A stretch of DNA of 56,786 nucleotides, taken from IMG/VR virus record IMGVR_UViG_3300025096_003284, positions 1 through 56,786 of that record; one strand, given 5' to 3'. The notes below the pieces were generated by a model. The model worked only from the letters and a program-made list of their open reading frames with translations, ran no database searches and had not been told where the DNA came from. Positions 1 to 8,571 of this stretch are shown here, piece by piece. The DNA comes from a virus. Numbering within the stretch: the stretch's first letter is position 1; every line of letters begins with the position of its first letter. The position numbers were made by a program, and so were the translations under genes.

Positions 1-687
1 AATAAAGCAACTCCTTTGCGTCAATTAATAACAAGTAAGCAAAAGGTTTGGGGAATCAAGCCTCGCAACAAAGAGCAGCAATTTCTCATGGACGCGCTTA
101 TGGACCCGAGAATCCAGATTGTGACGGCGATTGGTAAAGCAGGTAGCGGTAAGACGATCTGTGCCATCGCTGCAGGTCTTGAACAAACCATAGACGAGAT
201 GAAACAGGAATACACACGCGTAATCGTCTCCCGGCCCGTACAGCCGCTCGGAAAGGACATCGGCTTCCTTCCGGGAACTATGGAAGAGAAGATGTCACCC
301 TGGTTGATGCCTATTCAGGACAACCTACAGTTTTTAATGGGAAATGATAAAATAACCCTTGACATTTATATGCAAAAGGGTACAATAGAGATAGAAGCAT
401 TGACTTATATTCGTGGACGCTCAATCTCAAATGCCTTTATCATAATAGATGAGGCACAAAACTTGACAACTCACGAATTAAAGACTATAATAACAAGAGT
501 AGGTGAAGGAACGAAAATTGTGTTGACCGGTGACGTAGAACAAATTGATAATGTTTATATCGATGCGACGTCTAATGGATTAACACATGCCGTAGAAAAG
601 TTCAAGAAATTTGAGCTTGCTTCTCACGTTACCTTACATAAGGGCGAGAGATCTAAGGTCGCTACCTTCGCCGCAGAAAATTTGTGA
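1..687 (+). CDS. phoH: PhoH-family ATPase, 5' end outside the window
   Basis: This P-loop ATPase of the PhoH family is common in phages; its role there is unsettled, with RNA metabolism and phosphate stress both proposed. The reading frame is open to base 1, so the gene is cut by the window edge, and the TTG at 16 need not be the true start. The Walker A motif GKAGSGKT lies near bases 133-156 and the Walker B strand FIIIDEAQN near 436-462. A sensor-like LTGDVEQID follows at about 526-550. These are in the usual PhoH order. The missing N-terminus could be short, or could carry a PIN nuclease domain as in PhoH2 proteins; this cannot be decided here. Seven bases separate it from the next gene. 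Confidence 0.93.
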   Translation, partial: NKATPLRQLITSKQKVWGIKPRNKEQQFLMDALMDPRIQIVTAIGKAGSGKTICAIAAGLEQTIDEMKQEYTRVIVSRPVQPLGKDIGFLPGTMEEKMSPWLMPIQDNLQFLMGNDKITLDIYMQKGTIEIEALTYIRGRSISNAFIIIDEAQNLTTHELKTIITRVGEGTKIVLTGDVEQIDNVYIDATSNGLTHAVEKFKKFELASHVTLHKGERSKVATFAAENL

Positions 688-694
688 GAGAAAA

Positions 695-958
695 ATGGAA
701 AATGAAAACCCCGCTTTAGAAGCACCGGTTGGTACCACTACCGGATTACAAGAACTAGTGGTCAATTACATTGGGGCACGGCTAGAAGCAGATGAGATTA
801 TCACTGTTGATATGGCAGTGCAAGTGTTTGCTGCAGAGTTCCCAGAATTCCTGATGGCTGTGGCGGAGGAAAACTTCCTTCGCGGCTATGAACAAGCACT
901 AACAGATGTAGAGCACTCAGAAAAAAAGAGCACTTCAGAAGAAGATTTCTTAGGCTGA
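695..958 (+). CDS. Small acidic protein of unknown function
   Basis: This 87-residue protein is acidic, rich in Glu and Ala, and probably mostly helical. I do not recognise a family. I chose the ATG at 695 because GAGAG lies just upstream (686-690) and the start falls after the phoH stop; an in-frame start at 611 would overlap phoH by 77 bases. The C-terminus runs into a low-complexity stretch of Lys, Ser and Glu. The stop codon overlaps the ATG of the next gene (TGATG), so the two are probably translationally coupled. Confidence 0.7.
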   Translation: MENENPALEAPVGTTTGLQELVVNYIGARLEADEIITVDMAVQVFAAEFPEFLMAVAEENFLRGYEQALTDVEHSEKKSTSEEDFLG

Positions 959-1572
959 TGGAATATTATATCCACAGCGTCCCCGTATTTGTGATGGGGG
1001 ATAAACCGGTATGTAGTATACCACAGTTTTGTGCGGAAGCCGAAGATCTCTTGGCTTCCACATTACTATCTGGAGTCGACGTAGTATACATTGGCGACAT
1101 GCGCGAGTTGGCAGGAAGAAACGCTACATACGCTAACGCAGCCATTTACATGACAAACAAAGAGCCCACCGTAGAAGATATGTTAGAAAATTTTGTTCAC
1201 GAAGTGGCTCACTCCTTGGAGGAGAGTTACGGTCCTTTAATTTACACGCAAGATTTGATTAGTGAATTTAAAGGAAAACGCGAAAGGTTGCGGGTGTTGC
1301 TCGAAGCACAAGGGTTTTACACAAGCCCCCACCTGTACACGTTCACAGAGTATAATGAAATCTTTGATAAATTTCTGGCCGACGAAGTTGGCTATCCGAT
1401 ATTACTGAATTTGACGATTGGTCTTTTTGCGTCCCCGTACGGTGCAACATCGATTCAAGAATATTTTGCTAACGGGTTTGAGAAGTATTTCTTAGAAGAC
1501 CCACGATACGTCTGGAGCGTAAGCCCAGTGTTGTATGAAAAGATTGAAACGGTGATACATGACGAAGCGTGA
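958..1572 (+). CDS. Putative zinc metallopeptidase (HExxH, gluzincin-like)
   Basis: This 204-residue protein has HEVAH at residues 81-85, the classic HExxH zinc-binding motif with the catalytic Glu. About 80 residues later, TSIQEYFANGFEKY offers Glu168 as a third zinc ligand. That layout (HExxH, then E-x-F-A on a helix) resembles the gluzincin/ATLF group related to anthrax lethal-factor-type domains; the family link is inference from motif layout. There is no signal peptide or membrane segment, so it would act in the cytoplasm or be carried in the virion. Possible roles are processing a phage protein or attacking a host one. Its end overlaps the next gene by 14 bases. Confidence 0.65.
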   Translation: MEYYIHSVPVFVMGDKPVCSIPQFCAEAEDLLASTLLSGVDVVYIGDMRELAGRNATYANAAIYMTNKEPTVEDMLENFVHEVAHSLEESYGPLIYTQDLISEFKGKRERLRVLLEAQGFYTSPHLYTFTEYNEIFDKFLADEVGYPILLNLTIGLFASPYGATSIQEYFANGFEKYFLEDPRYVWSVSPVLYEKIETVIHDEA

Positions 1573-2338
1573 ACACATATCTTATTCCGAACTAAAAGAT
1601 TGGGCACAATGCCCCCACTACCATAAGAAAGCCTGGATTGAAAGAGTCACCTCTTTTGAGGGGAACGAATATACGGCTTTTGGCACAGCCATTCACGATG
1701 TCTGCGAAAAGAAGCTCCTCAAAGAGAACGTGGACGAGGCTGAAATATTCCAGATCGGTTTTGATAAAAAACTGCAGCAGCTTTTAGAAAAAAATATTGA
1801 AGTAAATCCAAAGAATGTTGAACAAATGCGCGTTGCCGGCCCAGCGATTTTGTCCGAAGTAGACGATGCGCTCAAAGAGTACTTTGGAGATTATGAAGTG
1901 TTCTCATCAGAGGAAATGTTATATGTCCCCATTGAAAATTTCAACATTAACTTTAAAGGATTTGTTGATGCGGTAGTAAAAGTGGGCAATACCTATCATC
2001 TATTTGATTGGAAGACTTGCTCTTGGGGGTGGGACTCTCGAAGGAAGGCGGAAAAGCTCGTTACATATCAGCTCACACTATACAAGCACTTCTTCTGTCA
2101 GAAGCACAAAATCGATCCAAAAAACGTAGAGACTCACTTTGCCTTACTAAAAAGAACGGCCAAAAAAGACCGGGTAGAAATATTTAGAGTAACAAGCGGC
2201 TCCCAAAAAACTGAGAATGCCCTTAAACTTCTATACCAAGCAATCTATAATATCACTAAAAGATTTACGATCAAGAACCGGCTTAGTTGCCACAAGCCCT
2301 TTCCCTGTAAATTGCTTAATACTGAACACTGTACATAA
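1559..2338 (+). CDS. RecB/Cas4-like PD-(D/E)XK nuclease with probable Fe-S cluster
   Basis: A 259-residue nuclease of the PD-(D/E)XK superfamily. Visible motifs are His46 in GTAIHDV, Asp137 in GFVDAVV and Asp150-x-Lys152 in FDWKT, which together match the RecB/Cas4 metal site. Four cysteines are placed as in the AddB/Cas4 iron-sulfur staple: Cys18 at the N-terminus, then Cys244, Cys250 and Cys258 at the extreme C-terminus. It probably acts as a DNA exonuclease in phage recombination or host DNA degradation. No Cas1, Cas2 or CRISPR repeats are nearby, so a CRISPR adaptation role is not supported. It overlaps the metallopeptidase gene by 14 bases. Confidence 0.88.
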   Translation: MTKREHISYSELKDWAQCPHYHKKAWIERVTSFEGNEYTAFGTAIHDVCEKKLLKENVDEAEIFQIGFDKKLQQLLEKNIEVNPKNVEQMRVAGPAILSEVDDALKEYFGDYEVFSSEEMLYVPIENFNINFKGFVDAVVKVGNTYHLFDWKTCSWGWDSRRKAEKLVTYQLTLYKHFFCQKHKIDPKNVETHFALLKRTAKKDRVEIFRVTSGSQKTENALKLLYQAIYNITKRFTIKNRLSCHKPFPCKLLNTEHCT

Positions 2339-2347
2339 GGAACACAC

Positions 2348-3598
2348 ATGTCTGAAAAAATCAAGATCTTCACGATTGGCGATCACCCTTTATCACCATC
2401 AGGAGTAGGATCCCAATCTAAATATATTATTGAAGGGATGTTAAAAACAGGAAAGTACCAGTTTTTCTCCTTCGGGGGCGCCATAAAGCACCCTGATCAT
2501 AATCCACAACACACAGAAGAATGGGGAGAAGACTGGATTATTTGGCCAGTTGATGGCTACGGTAACGCCGATATGGTTAGGGCCATGCTCCACCAAAATA
2601 AGCCCGATATTATGTGGTTTATGACGGACCCTAGGTTCTATACTTGGTTATGGTCAATAGAAAATGAGATCCGCTCCCACGTTCCTATGATTTACTATCA
2701 CGTGTGGGATAACTACCCATACCCCACTTTTAACAAACCGTGGTATGCCAGTAACGATCATATTGCATGCATTTCCAAGCTCACCCACGACATAGTTCAA
2801 ACAGTGGTTCCGGACGTTGAGAGTAGTTATATCCCACACGCGGTCGACGCAGAGGTCTTTCGCCCGCTGCCACAAGAAAATATAACACAATTCCGACAGA
2901 GCCGCGGCATAGATGATAGGTTTGTGTGTTTTTGGAACAACCGCAACGCTCGCCGAAAGCAATCTGGAACACTGATTTTTTGGTTTAAAGAATTTTTAGA
3001 CAAAGTGGGGCATGACAAGGCCACCCTTATTATGCATACAGATCCAAAAGACATTCACGGACAAGATTTAGAAGCCATTATTCATGAATTGGGGCTCACC
3101 TCGGGACAGGTATTATTCTCACGCGATAAAGTACAGCCTACAGATCTTGCTATGGTATATAATATGGCCGACTTGACGATCAATATTTCGGATGCTGAAG
3201 GATTTGGTCTGGCGACGTTAGAATCACTCTCGTCAGGCACCCCTATTCTCATTAATAAAACCGGAGGCCTCCAAGATCAGATAAGTGATGGGGAAACCTC
3301 TTTTGGAATCGGCCTAGAGCCCAGCTCGAAAGCAATAATCGGCTCACAGGATGTTCCTTACATTTATGAAGACAGGCTCAATAAGGATGACTTCCTCGAA
3401 GCGCTAACAACTCTGTATGAGATGCCGGCCGAAGAAAGGGTAGCCCTAGGACACGCCGGCCGTAAATTTACGGAGACTCAATTTAATTTTGAAACATTCA
3501 CCAAGAGCTGGGATGAACTATTCACTCGTGTTTACGAAGAAATGGGCTCCTGGGAAGACCGCAAGGGCTATAGCCCATATACTGTAAAGGAATATTAA
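2348..3598 (+). CDS. Glycosyltransferase, GT4-like (GT-B fold)
   Basis: A 416-residue retaining glycosyltransferase of GT4 type. The C-terminal half carries the EX7E signature (Glu284 and Glu292 in EGFGLATLE), followed by SGTPILINKTGG, which contacts the donor nucleotide in this fold. The N-terminal half begins with a Rossmann strand and a glycine-rich GVGSQSKYI loop. Length is normal for the family and no membrane segment is visible. AAGGA lies just upstream of the ATG. It opens the sugar cluster and is followed one base later by a second enzyme of the same fold. Donor and acceptor cannot be read from sequence. Confidence 0.9.
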   Translation: MSEKIKIFTIGDHPLSPSGVGSQSKYIIEGMLKTGKYQFFSFGGAIKHPDHNPQHTEEWGEDWIIWPVDGYGNADMVRAMLHQNKPDIMWFMTDPRFYTWLWSIENEIRSHVPMIYYHVWDNYPYPTFNKPWYASNDHIACISKLTHDIVQTVVPDVESSYIPHAVDAEVFRPLPQENITQFRQSRGIDDRFVCFWNNRNARRKQSGTLIFWFKEFLDKVGHDKATLIMHTDPKDIHGQDLEAIIHELGLTSGQVLFSRDKVQPTDLAMVYNMADLTINISDAEGFGLATLESLSSGTPILINKTGGLQDQISDGETSFGIGLEPSSKAIIGSQDVPYIYEDRLNKDDFLEALTTLYEMPAEERVALGHAGRKFTETQFNFETFTKSWDELFTRVYEEMGSWEDRKGYSPYTVKEY

Positions 3599-3599
3599 A

Positions 3600-4853
3600 G
3601 TGCAGAAGAAAATTTTAATTAAAGCTCCGATTTTATCGCGATCGGGTTATGGAGAACAATCTCGATTTGCTCTCCGTGCTCTGCGTAGCCGCCCTGATCT
3701 TTTTGACATTTACATTGTTAATATCCCGTGGGGGCGCACGGGCCAAATCATCGAGCACAACGAAGAAACTGATTTCATTAAGATGTCAATGACAAAGACA
3801 GCAGAATACGTTCAGCGCCAAGCGCCATTCGATATATCTCTGCAGATAACAGTGCCAAATGAATTTGAAAAAATCGCACCTGTGAACATCGGATACACTG
3901 CCGGTATTGAGACTACCAAAGTGGCCCCAGAATGGATAGATAAAAGTAACCAAATGGTCGACCGTCTGATTGTCGTCTCTAACCATGCAAAAAAGGTTTT
4001 CGAAAACACCAAATACACGGTTAAGGACCAAGCTGGAAATGACTATCCTAATTGGGGACTGACAGTCCCGGTAAGCGTGGTTAACTACCCGGTGCACGAA
4101 AGGGAAAGTTCGCCTGTTGATGTTGAGTTTACTACAGAAAATAACTTCCTAGTGGTCTCCCAGTGGGGCCCCCGTAAGAATCTCGATAATACTATTAAGT
4201 GGTTTGTGGAGACGTTTAACGACGACGATTCGGCCGGCCTGGTTCTCAAGACTAATACCGCCAATGATTCAATAGTTGATAAGTATCATACTAGCGCCCG
4301 TTTAGATAACCTATTAAGGGATTATGAAAACAGAAAATGCAAGATTTACTTGATCCACGGCGACCTGACCGCGAACGAGTTAACTTGGCTTTATCGTCAT
4401 CCTACGATGAAGGCTCTTGTCAACATTGGCCATGGCGAGGGATATGGTCTCCCTCTGTTTGAGGCAGCTTATAATGGTTTGCCCCTACTCACGGTTACTT
4501 GGAGCGGCCATATGGATTTCATTTGCAAGCCAAACAAAAAAGGAAAAAACTTCCCTCGTGTTGTTGGCGTCGATTACGATCTTAAGCCAGTTCAGAAAGA
4601 GGCCGTCTGGCCCGGAGTTATTCAGGAAGATTCTATGTGGGCGTTTGCGCGAGAAGCATCTTACAAGAGAGGGCTGAAAGAAGTCCTTGAAAAAGAGAAG
4701 CATAACAAGCAGGTTGCAACAGCGCTTCAAAAGCATATTTTGGAAACCTTCACTGCCGAGAAGATGTATGAACAATTTATTTCAAGCATCTATAATCCTT
4801 CGGACGAAGAGGTTGAGTGGATGAATACCCTAGGGGAGATTGAAATCTTGTAA
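3600..4853 (+). CDS. Glycosyltransferase, GT-B fold, GTG start
   Basis: A 417-residue glycosyltransferase. It carries a second EX7E signature, Glu280 to Glu288 in EGYGLPLFE, followed by GLPLLTVTWSGH, in the donor-binding position of GT4-type enzymes. The N-terminus (ILIKAPILSRSGYGEQ) has the loop typical of GT-B enzymes. The start is GTG at 3600, one base after the preceding stop. The ends of the gene are tightly coupled: its TAA overlaps the next ATG (TAATG). It probably adds a sugar to the same glycan as its neighbours. Confidence 0.87.
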   Translation: MQKKILIKAPILSRSGYGEQSRFALRALRSRPDLFDIYIVNIPWGRTGQIIEHNEETDFIKMSMTKTAEYVQRQAPFDISLQITVPNEFEKIAPVNIGYTAGIETTKVAPEWIDKSNQMVDRLIVVSNHAKKVFENTKYTVKDQAGNDYPNWGLTVPVSVVNYPVHERESSPVDVEFTTENNFLVVSQWGPRKNLDNTIKWFVETFNDDDSAGLVLKTNTANDSIVDKYHTSARLDNLLRDYENRKCKIYLIHGDLTANELTWLYRHPTMKALVNIGHGEGYGLPLFEAAYNGLPLLTVTWSGHMDFICKPNKKGKNFPRVVGVDYDLKPVQKEAVWPGVIQEDSMWAFAREASYKRGLKEVLEKEKHNKQVATALQKHILETFTAEKMYEQFISSIYNPSDEEVEWMNTLGEIEIL

Positions 4854-5695
4854 TGTCCTGTCTCTTTTTATCTGACCTTTATAGTGACCAGATTAATGGA
4901 GGGGCGGAAAACAACGATGCAGTCCTCATTCAGCATCTGCGAGATAAAGGAGTTGAATTGGAGTGTCGTTCTACTAAGGATATCACCCCCGATGAGATAA
5001 GTGCATTTAACTGTATTATTTTATCTAATTTTATACTCCTAAGTGAGCAAGCAAAAGCTCATTTAACTAATAATTGTCGCTACGTGATTTATGAGCATGA
5101 TCACAAATATATTAATACCCGTGACCCTTCCAAGTTTGTAGATTTTAAAGCTCCCCCTGCGCAGCTTATTAATGCCGACCTATATGCTAATGCTGCACAG
5201 GTGGTGGTGCTAAGTAAAATATGTAAGTCGGTGGTGGAGAAAAACCTTGGCATTAACAACGTACACAGTATAGGAACTAGCCTGTGGTCAACCAAGAAGT
5301 TTAAGTTCATTAAGCAATTAATCAAAGGTGCCACAAAGACAAAGGACCTCGCAGTTTTAAATTCACCCAACCCAACCAAAGGGACTATACCTGCGGTTGA
5401 ATTTTGTAAGACAAACGGAATGAGCCCAGACCTCATTAACTCCCCAGACCAGTATGAGTTTCTTCAAATTTTAAGTGAGTATCGCACCCTATTGTTTATC
5501 CCTCAGGTATTAGAGACCTTTTGCCGTTTGGTGGCAGAGGCCAAGATGTTGAATTGTAACATACAGACAAAAAAAAACTTAATTGGGCTTATGAGTGAAC
5601 CTTACTCCGACCAGTCGGGGCTAGAATTGCTGGAGACCCTAGAGAAGAAAGTTGAGGAAGCTCTAGATCATTTTTATGAGTTGGTGACAGAATGA
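4853..5695 (+). CDS. Short glycosyltransferase-like protein (GT4-type)
   Basis: A 280-residue protein with a recognisable GT-B layout but shorter than its two neighbours. An EX7E-type pattern appears at Glu221 and Glu229 (ETFCRLVAE), and NSPNPTKGT near residue 173 resembles the linker before the donor domain. The start of the protein contains NGGAEN, a glycine loop expected in the acceptor domain. The C-terminal donor domain looks reduced, ending soon after the EX7E helix. It may be a compact enzyme or a partner subunit. It overlaps upstream (TAATG) and downstream (ATGA) genes. Confidence 0.7.
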   Translation: MSCLFLSDLYSDQINGGAENNDAVLIQHLRDKGVELECRSTKDITPDEISAFNCIILSNFILLSEQAKAHLTNNCRYVIYEHDHKYINTRDPSKFVDFKAPPAQLINADLYANAAQVVVLSKICKSVVEKNLGINNVHSIGTSLWSTKKFKFIKQLIKGATKTKDLAVLNSPNPTKGTIPAVEFCKTNGMSPDLINSPDQYEFLQILSEYRTLLFIPQVLETFCRLVAEAKMLNCNIQTKKNLIGLMSEPYSDQSGLELLETLEKKVEEALDHFYELVTE

Positions 5696-6552
5696 TAATA
5701 GGATTATCTTCAGATCATAATGGTGTTGAACTCAAAACGAAGATGGCGCAATATCTCCGCGATCAAGGAGATTTTAAGGTTATTGACATAGGTCCGTTTT
5801 CCTCTACTAAAAAAGTCGATTACGTCGATTATGCTAGCCAACTCTCACAGATGGTGAGCAATGGCGATCTAGATCGCGCTATATTAATCTGTGGTACCGG
5901 AGTTGGAATGAGTATCGCAGCCAACCGGTTTGAGAAAGTCCGTGCCGCATTGGTTCACAACGTTATGACGGCACCCAAATGTCGTGAGCACAATAACTCC
6001 AATGTGTTGTGCTTAGGTGCTTGGACCACCTCCGAAGAGGAGAATTTTGAAATCTTAGATTTGTGGCTGCAAACTATCTTTGGAGAAGGTCGACATGTGA
6101 AGCGCGTAGAGAAGCTTTCGTCGCACCGCGCCAACATTGTATTTACAAGTGGTGTATTCGACATTTTACACGCTGGTCATATAGAACTACTACGATTTGC
6201 TAAATCATTGGGGGACCGTCTTATTGTTGGCTTGAACTCTGATGAAAGTGTTAAGAGAATTAAGGGGCCCCATCGCCCCATTACAATGCAGGAAGACCGA
6301 AAAGGCCTTTTGGAAGCACTCCTAGAAGTCGACGAGGTCGTTATCTTCGATGCGGACAGCCCCGCAGACTTAATATCAGATATATCCCCCACCATTCTTG
6401 TAAAAGGTGGCGAGTGGACGGTGGATGAAATTCGATCCCGCGACAGCATCCCGGCCGAAATAGAAATCAAGGTATTTCCTATTGTAGGAAAATATTCTAC
6501 AACAAACATTATCAATCAGATCTCGCAAGTGGATGACGGTGAGAAACAATGA
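5692..6552 (+). CDS. Fusion: RpiB-type sugar-phosphate isomerase + HldE2-like nucleotidyltransferase
   Basis: This 286-residue protein joins two enzymes. Residues 1-140 match ribose-5-phosphate isomerase B, with SSDHNG at the start, Cys67 in CGTGVGMSIAANR (the RpiB catalytic base position) and the conserved C-terminal GRHVKRVEKL. Residues 147-286 are a cytidylyltransferase-fold domain close to heptose-1-phosphate adenylyltransferase (HldE C-terminal half): HAGH at 160-163 is the nucleotide-binding HxGH motif, with GLNSDESVKRIKG and VKGGEW following. Joining an aldose-ketose isomerase to a nucleotidyltransferase suggests the two steps act on one sugar. The next gene supplies the missing kinase. 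RpiB enzymes can also act on C6 sugar phosphates, so the substrate is open. Confidence 0.88.
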   Translation: MIIGLSSDHNGVELKTKMAQYLRDQGDFKVIDIGPFSSTKKVDYVDYASQLSQMVSNGDLDRAILICGTGVGMSIAANRFEKVRAALVHNVMTAPKCREHNNSNVLCLGAWTTSEEENFEILDLWLQTIFGEGRHVKRVEKLSSHRANIVFTSGVFDILHAGHIELLRFAKSLGDRLIVGLNSDESVKRIKGPHRPITMQEDRKGLLEALLEVDEVVIFDADSPADLISDISPTILVKGGEWTVDEIRSRDSIPAEIEIKVFPIVGKYSTTNIINQISQVDDGEKQ

Positions 6553-7463
6553 CATTCCTTAATCAAAACATCTTAGTTATAGGCGACTCAATCCTGGATC
6601 ATAAAGTATTTTGTAAAGCTGTTGGACTCTCGCTGGAGACACCAACTCTCAAGACGCGTCTCAACAAAGAGGAATATTCCTTTGGCGGCGCCGCCAATGT
6701 TGTCAATAACTTGCTACTGTTGGGAGCTAAGGTAACCTTTGTGACGCCCCTTGCAACAGATTCTCACCGACATCATTATCTTGGCTGGAATCAGACAAAC
6801 TTAACTGTTAAGCCACTGCAGTTTGACGGAACAAATGTGGTCAAATCTCGATACTGGATTTCTAAGGGAGACGGTCTCTATAAGTATCTTCAGGTTAATC
6901 AAGGTACTAAATTTAATGATCCTCAGCTTGTCATAAGCACTCTTACAGAGCTTTTGTATACAGATAGATATGATAAAGCCATATTGGTGGATTATCGCGG
7001 CGGCCTCTTTGAACAGAAAGAGGAAGTAAAATTAATTTTGGACATTTTGTATGGGCACCACATAAAAACGTACGCCGCATCACAGATGTCAGATAGAAAA
7101 GGTCAATATGATATTTTCGAAGGGGCCGGCCTTATATGCTTAAATCGCGAGGAAGCTGCAGCTTTGGTGGCGGGGTTCGAACCCACAGATGAAAAATTGA
7201 ACGAATTGTCCGCGCAATTGGGGGCCCGAGTATGTGTAACACTTGGCGCAGACGGAAGCATCCTTAGTAGTCCGTCAGGCGCCGTTAGAGCGGCCGCACA
7301 CCAAGTTGAAACTATTGACACCTGTGGAGCAGGAGACAGCTTCCTGGCAGCGCTGGTGGCGTCTGACGAGGATTTGGCTTTTAGTAATAAATGGGCCGCG
7401 GCATCGACATTGCAAATAGGCACAAATGCACCAAGTTTAGAGGAGGTGTTGTCATGGAGGTGA
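6549..7463 (+). CDS. PfkB/HldE1-like sugar kinase
   Basis: A 304-residue ribokinase-family kinase resembling the N-terminal half of HldE (heptose-7-phosphate 1-kinase). The substrate-side motif SFGGAANVVNN lies near residue 40, and the anion-hole/catalytic motif DTCGAGDSF lies at 257-265 with Asp263 as the expected base. The phosphorylated product would be a substrate for the nucleotidyltransferase domain encoded just upstream; in E. coli both activities sit on one HldE chain. It overlaps the upstream gene (ATGA) and the downstream gene by 10 bases. The exact sugar is inferred only from family resemblance. Confidence 0.87.
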   Translation: MTFLNQNILVIGDSILDHKVFCKAVGLSLETPTLKTRLNKEEYSFGGAANVVNNLLLLGAKVTFVTPLATDSHRHHYLGWNQTNLTVKPLQFDGTNVVKSRYWISKGDGLYKYLQVNQGTKFNDPQLVISTLTELLYTDRYDKAILVDYRGGLFEQKEEVKLILDILYGHHIKTYAASQMSDRKGQYDIFEGAGLICLNREEAAALVAGFEPTDEKLNELSAQLGARVCVTLGADGSILSSPSGAVRAAAHQVETIDTCGAGDSFLAALVASDEDLAFSNKWAAASTLQIGTNAPSLEEVLSWR

Positions 7464-8134
7464 AGCAGCTCGTTCTAGATGCCAATCGCTGGATTGTTGA
7501 GAAGGGGCTAGTTAGTCTTACTTGGGGGAATGTTAGTGCCCTCGATGCCTCGTCTGCGGCGCTTATTATTAAGCCCTCTGGAATATCTCTCAAAGAGGCC
7601 ACAGAAAAGGATATGTCTGTCGTAGCGTGGGATGGCTCGCTATTAGATGGCAAAAAGCCATCTGTTGACACCCCTACTCATCTTGAATTATATGAGCGCT
7701 TCCCTGAAGTTCGATGTGTTATCCACACTCATTCTAAATACGGCACCATCTTTGCCCAAGCTAACCGATCGGTTCCTTGCCTTGGTACTACCCACGCGGA
7801 TTATTTTGCAGGAGACATCCCCTGTGTTCCACACCCTAACGAAAATCAAATAAATACAGATTATGAAATGTTTACGGGGAGAATAATAGGTGAATATTTT
7901 AAGAAAAATAGTTTAAACTATAATCACATTCCTGGATGCATAGTGCAGGGACATGGCGTATTTACGTGGGGAGAAACGATAGACAAGGCACTTGAAACAG
8001 CCTATGTCTTAGAGTTAGTGGCAGAAATGGCGTTTAAAACCCTTGCACTAGATTCTTACAGTTACTTAGCAGATTTTGTAGCTGAAAAACATTTTGCACG
8101 AAAGCACGGACAGACAAGTTATTATGGACAATGA
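7454..8134 (+). CDS. araD: L-ribulose-5-phosphate 4-epimerase (AraD-like, class II aldolase fold)
   Basis: A 226-residue zinc enzyme that in bacteria interconverts L-ribulose-5-phosphate and D-xylulose-5-phosphate. Zinc ligands are visible as His91 and His93 (HTHSKYG) and His167 (GHGVFTW). THADYF contains the AraD-type aspartate, and the protein ends in SYYGQ, the C-terminal signature that carries the epimerase tyrosine in E. coli AraD. These residues favour an epimerase over the related fuculose-phosphate aldolases. I chose the ATG at 7454 because AGGAGG lies at 7441-7446; an upstream in-frame start would overlap the kinase gene heavily. It may feed xylulose-5-phosphate to the cluster or epimerise a related intermediate. 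Confidence 0.86.
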   Translation: MEVKQLVLDANRWIVEKGLVSLTWGNVSALDASSAALIIKPSGISLKEATEKDMSVVAWDGSLLDGKKPSVDTPTHLELYERFPEVRCVIHTHSKYGTIFAQANRSVPCLGTTHADYFAGDIPCVPHPNENQINTDYEMFTGRIIGEYFKKNSLNYNHIPGCIVQGHGVFTWGETIDKALETAYVLELVAEMAFKTLALDSYSYLADFVAEKHFARKHGQTSYYGQ

Positions 8135-8570
8135 AATAAAATACGGCCGACAAGAGCTACCTCCCGTTACAACGGTTGTTAAAGAGGTCGAAAAGTACTG
8201 GGGTGGTATGAAAACCCTATTCGAGAATGACCTGTACTCCGTCAAGAGAATCTTTATGAAAAAAGATACTCAGAGTAGTATGGAGTATCATGTGAAAAAA
8301 GAGGAATCTTATTACATCGAATCTGGAAAGCTTAAAGTAGGTACCCGTATAGGCCGCGCCGTGAATACCTCACTGATACTTAATCAGGGTGATGTATTTC
8401 ATATACCAGTAGGGTTTATGCATATGCGCATAGCTCTAGAAGATACTGTTATTATAGAGTTCTCCACACTAGATGATGATGGTGACTCGCATATAGTAGA
8501 AGATGGGAAAACATATACCCACGTAGACGACCCTTGGGCTCGCCCTCGGCAAACAAAGAAAGAGACTTAA
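8124..8570 (+). CDS. Cupin sugar-phosphate/nucleotide-sugar enzyme, copy 1
   Basis: A 148-residue single-domain cupin. The metal-binding motifs are seen as EYHVKKEESYYIESGKL and, later, GDVFHIPVGFMHM, with His and Glu at the usual positions. This resembles the cupin half of bifunctional mannose-6-phosphate isomerases and small sugar isomerases, but the reaction is not determined. The ATG at 8124 overlaps the araD end by 11 bases. The protein is clearly paralogous to the cupin at 11541: both share YHV, the SGK strand, GD-x-FH, LEDT, EFST and DSH in the same order. Confidence 0.8.
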   Translation: MDNEIKYGRQELPPVTTVVKEVEKYWGGMKTLFENDLYSVKRIFMKKDTQSSMEYHVKKEESYYIESGKLKVGTRIGRAVNTSLILNQGDVFHIPVGFMHMRIALEDTVIIEFSTLDDDGDSHIVEDGKTYTHVDDPWARPRQTKKET

Positions 8571-8571
8571 A

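Noticed and set aside
1559-2338. Cas4-like nuclease as a sign of a CRISPR system
   Set aside because: I saw no direct-repeat array and no Cas1, Cas2 or effector genes. RecB/Cas4-like nucleases are common in phages without CRISPR.
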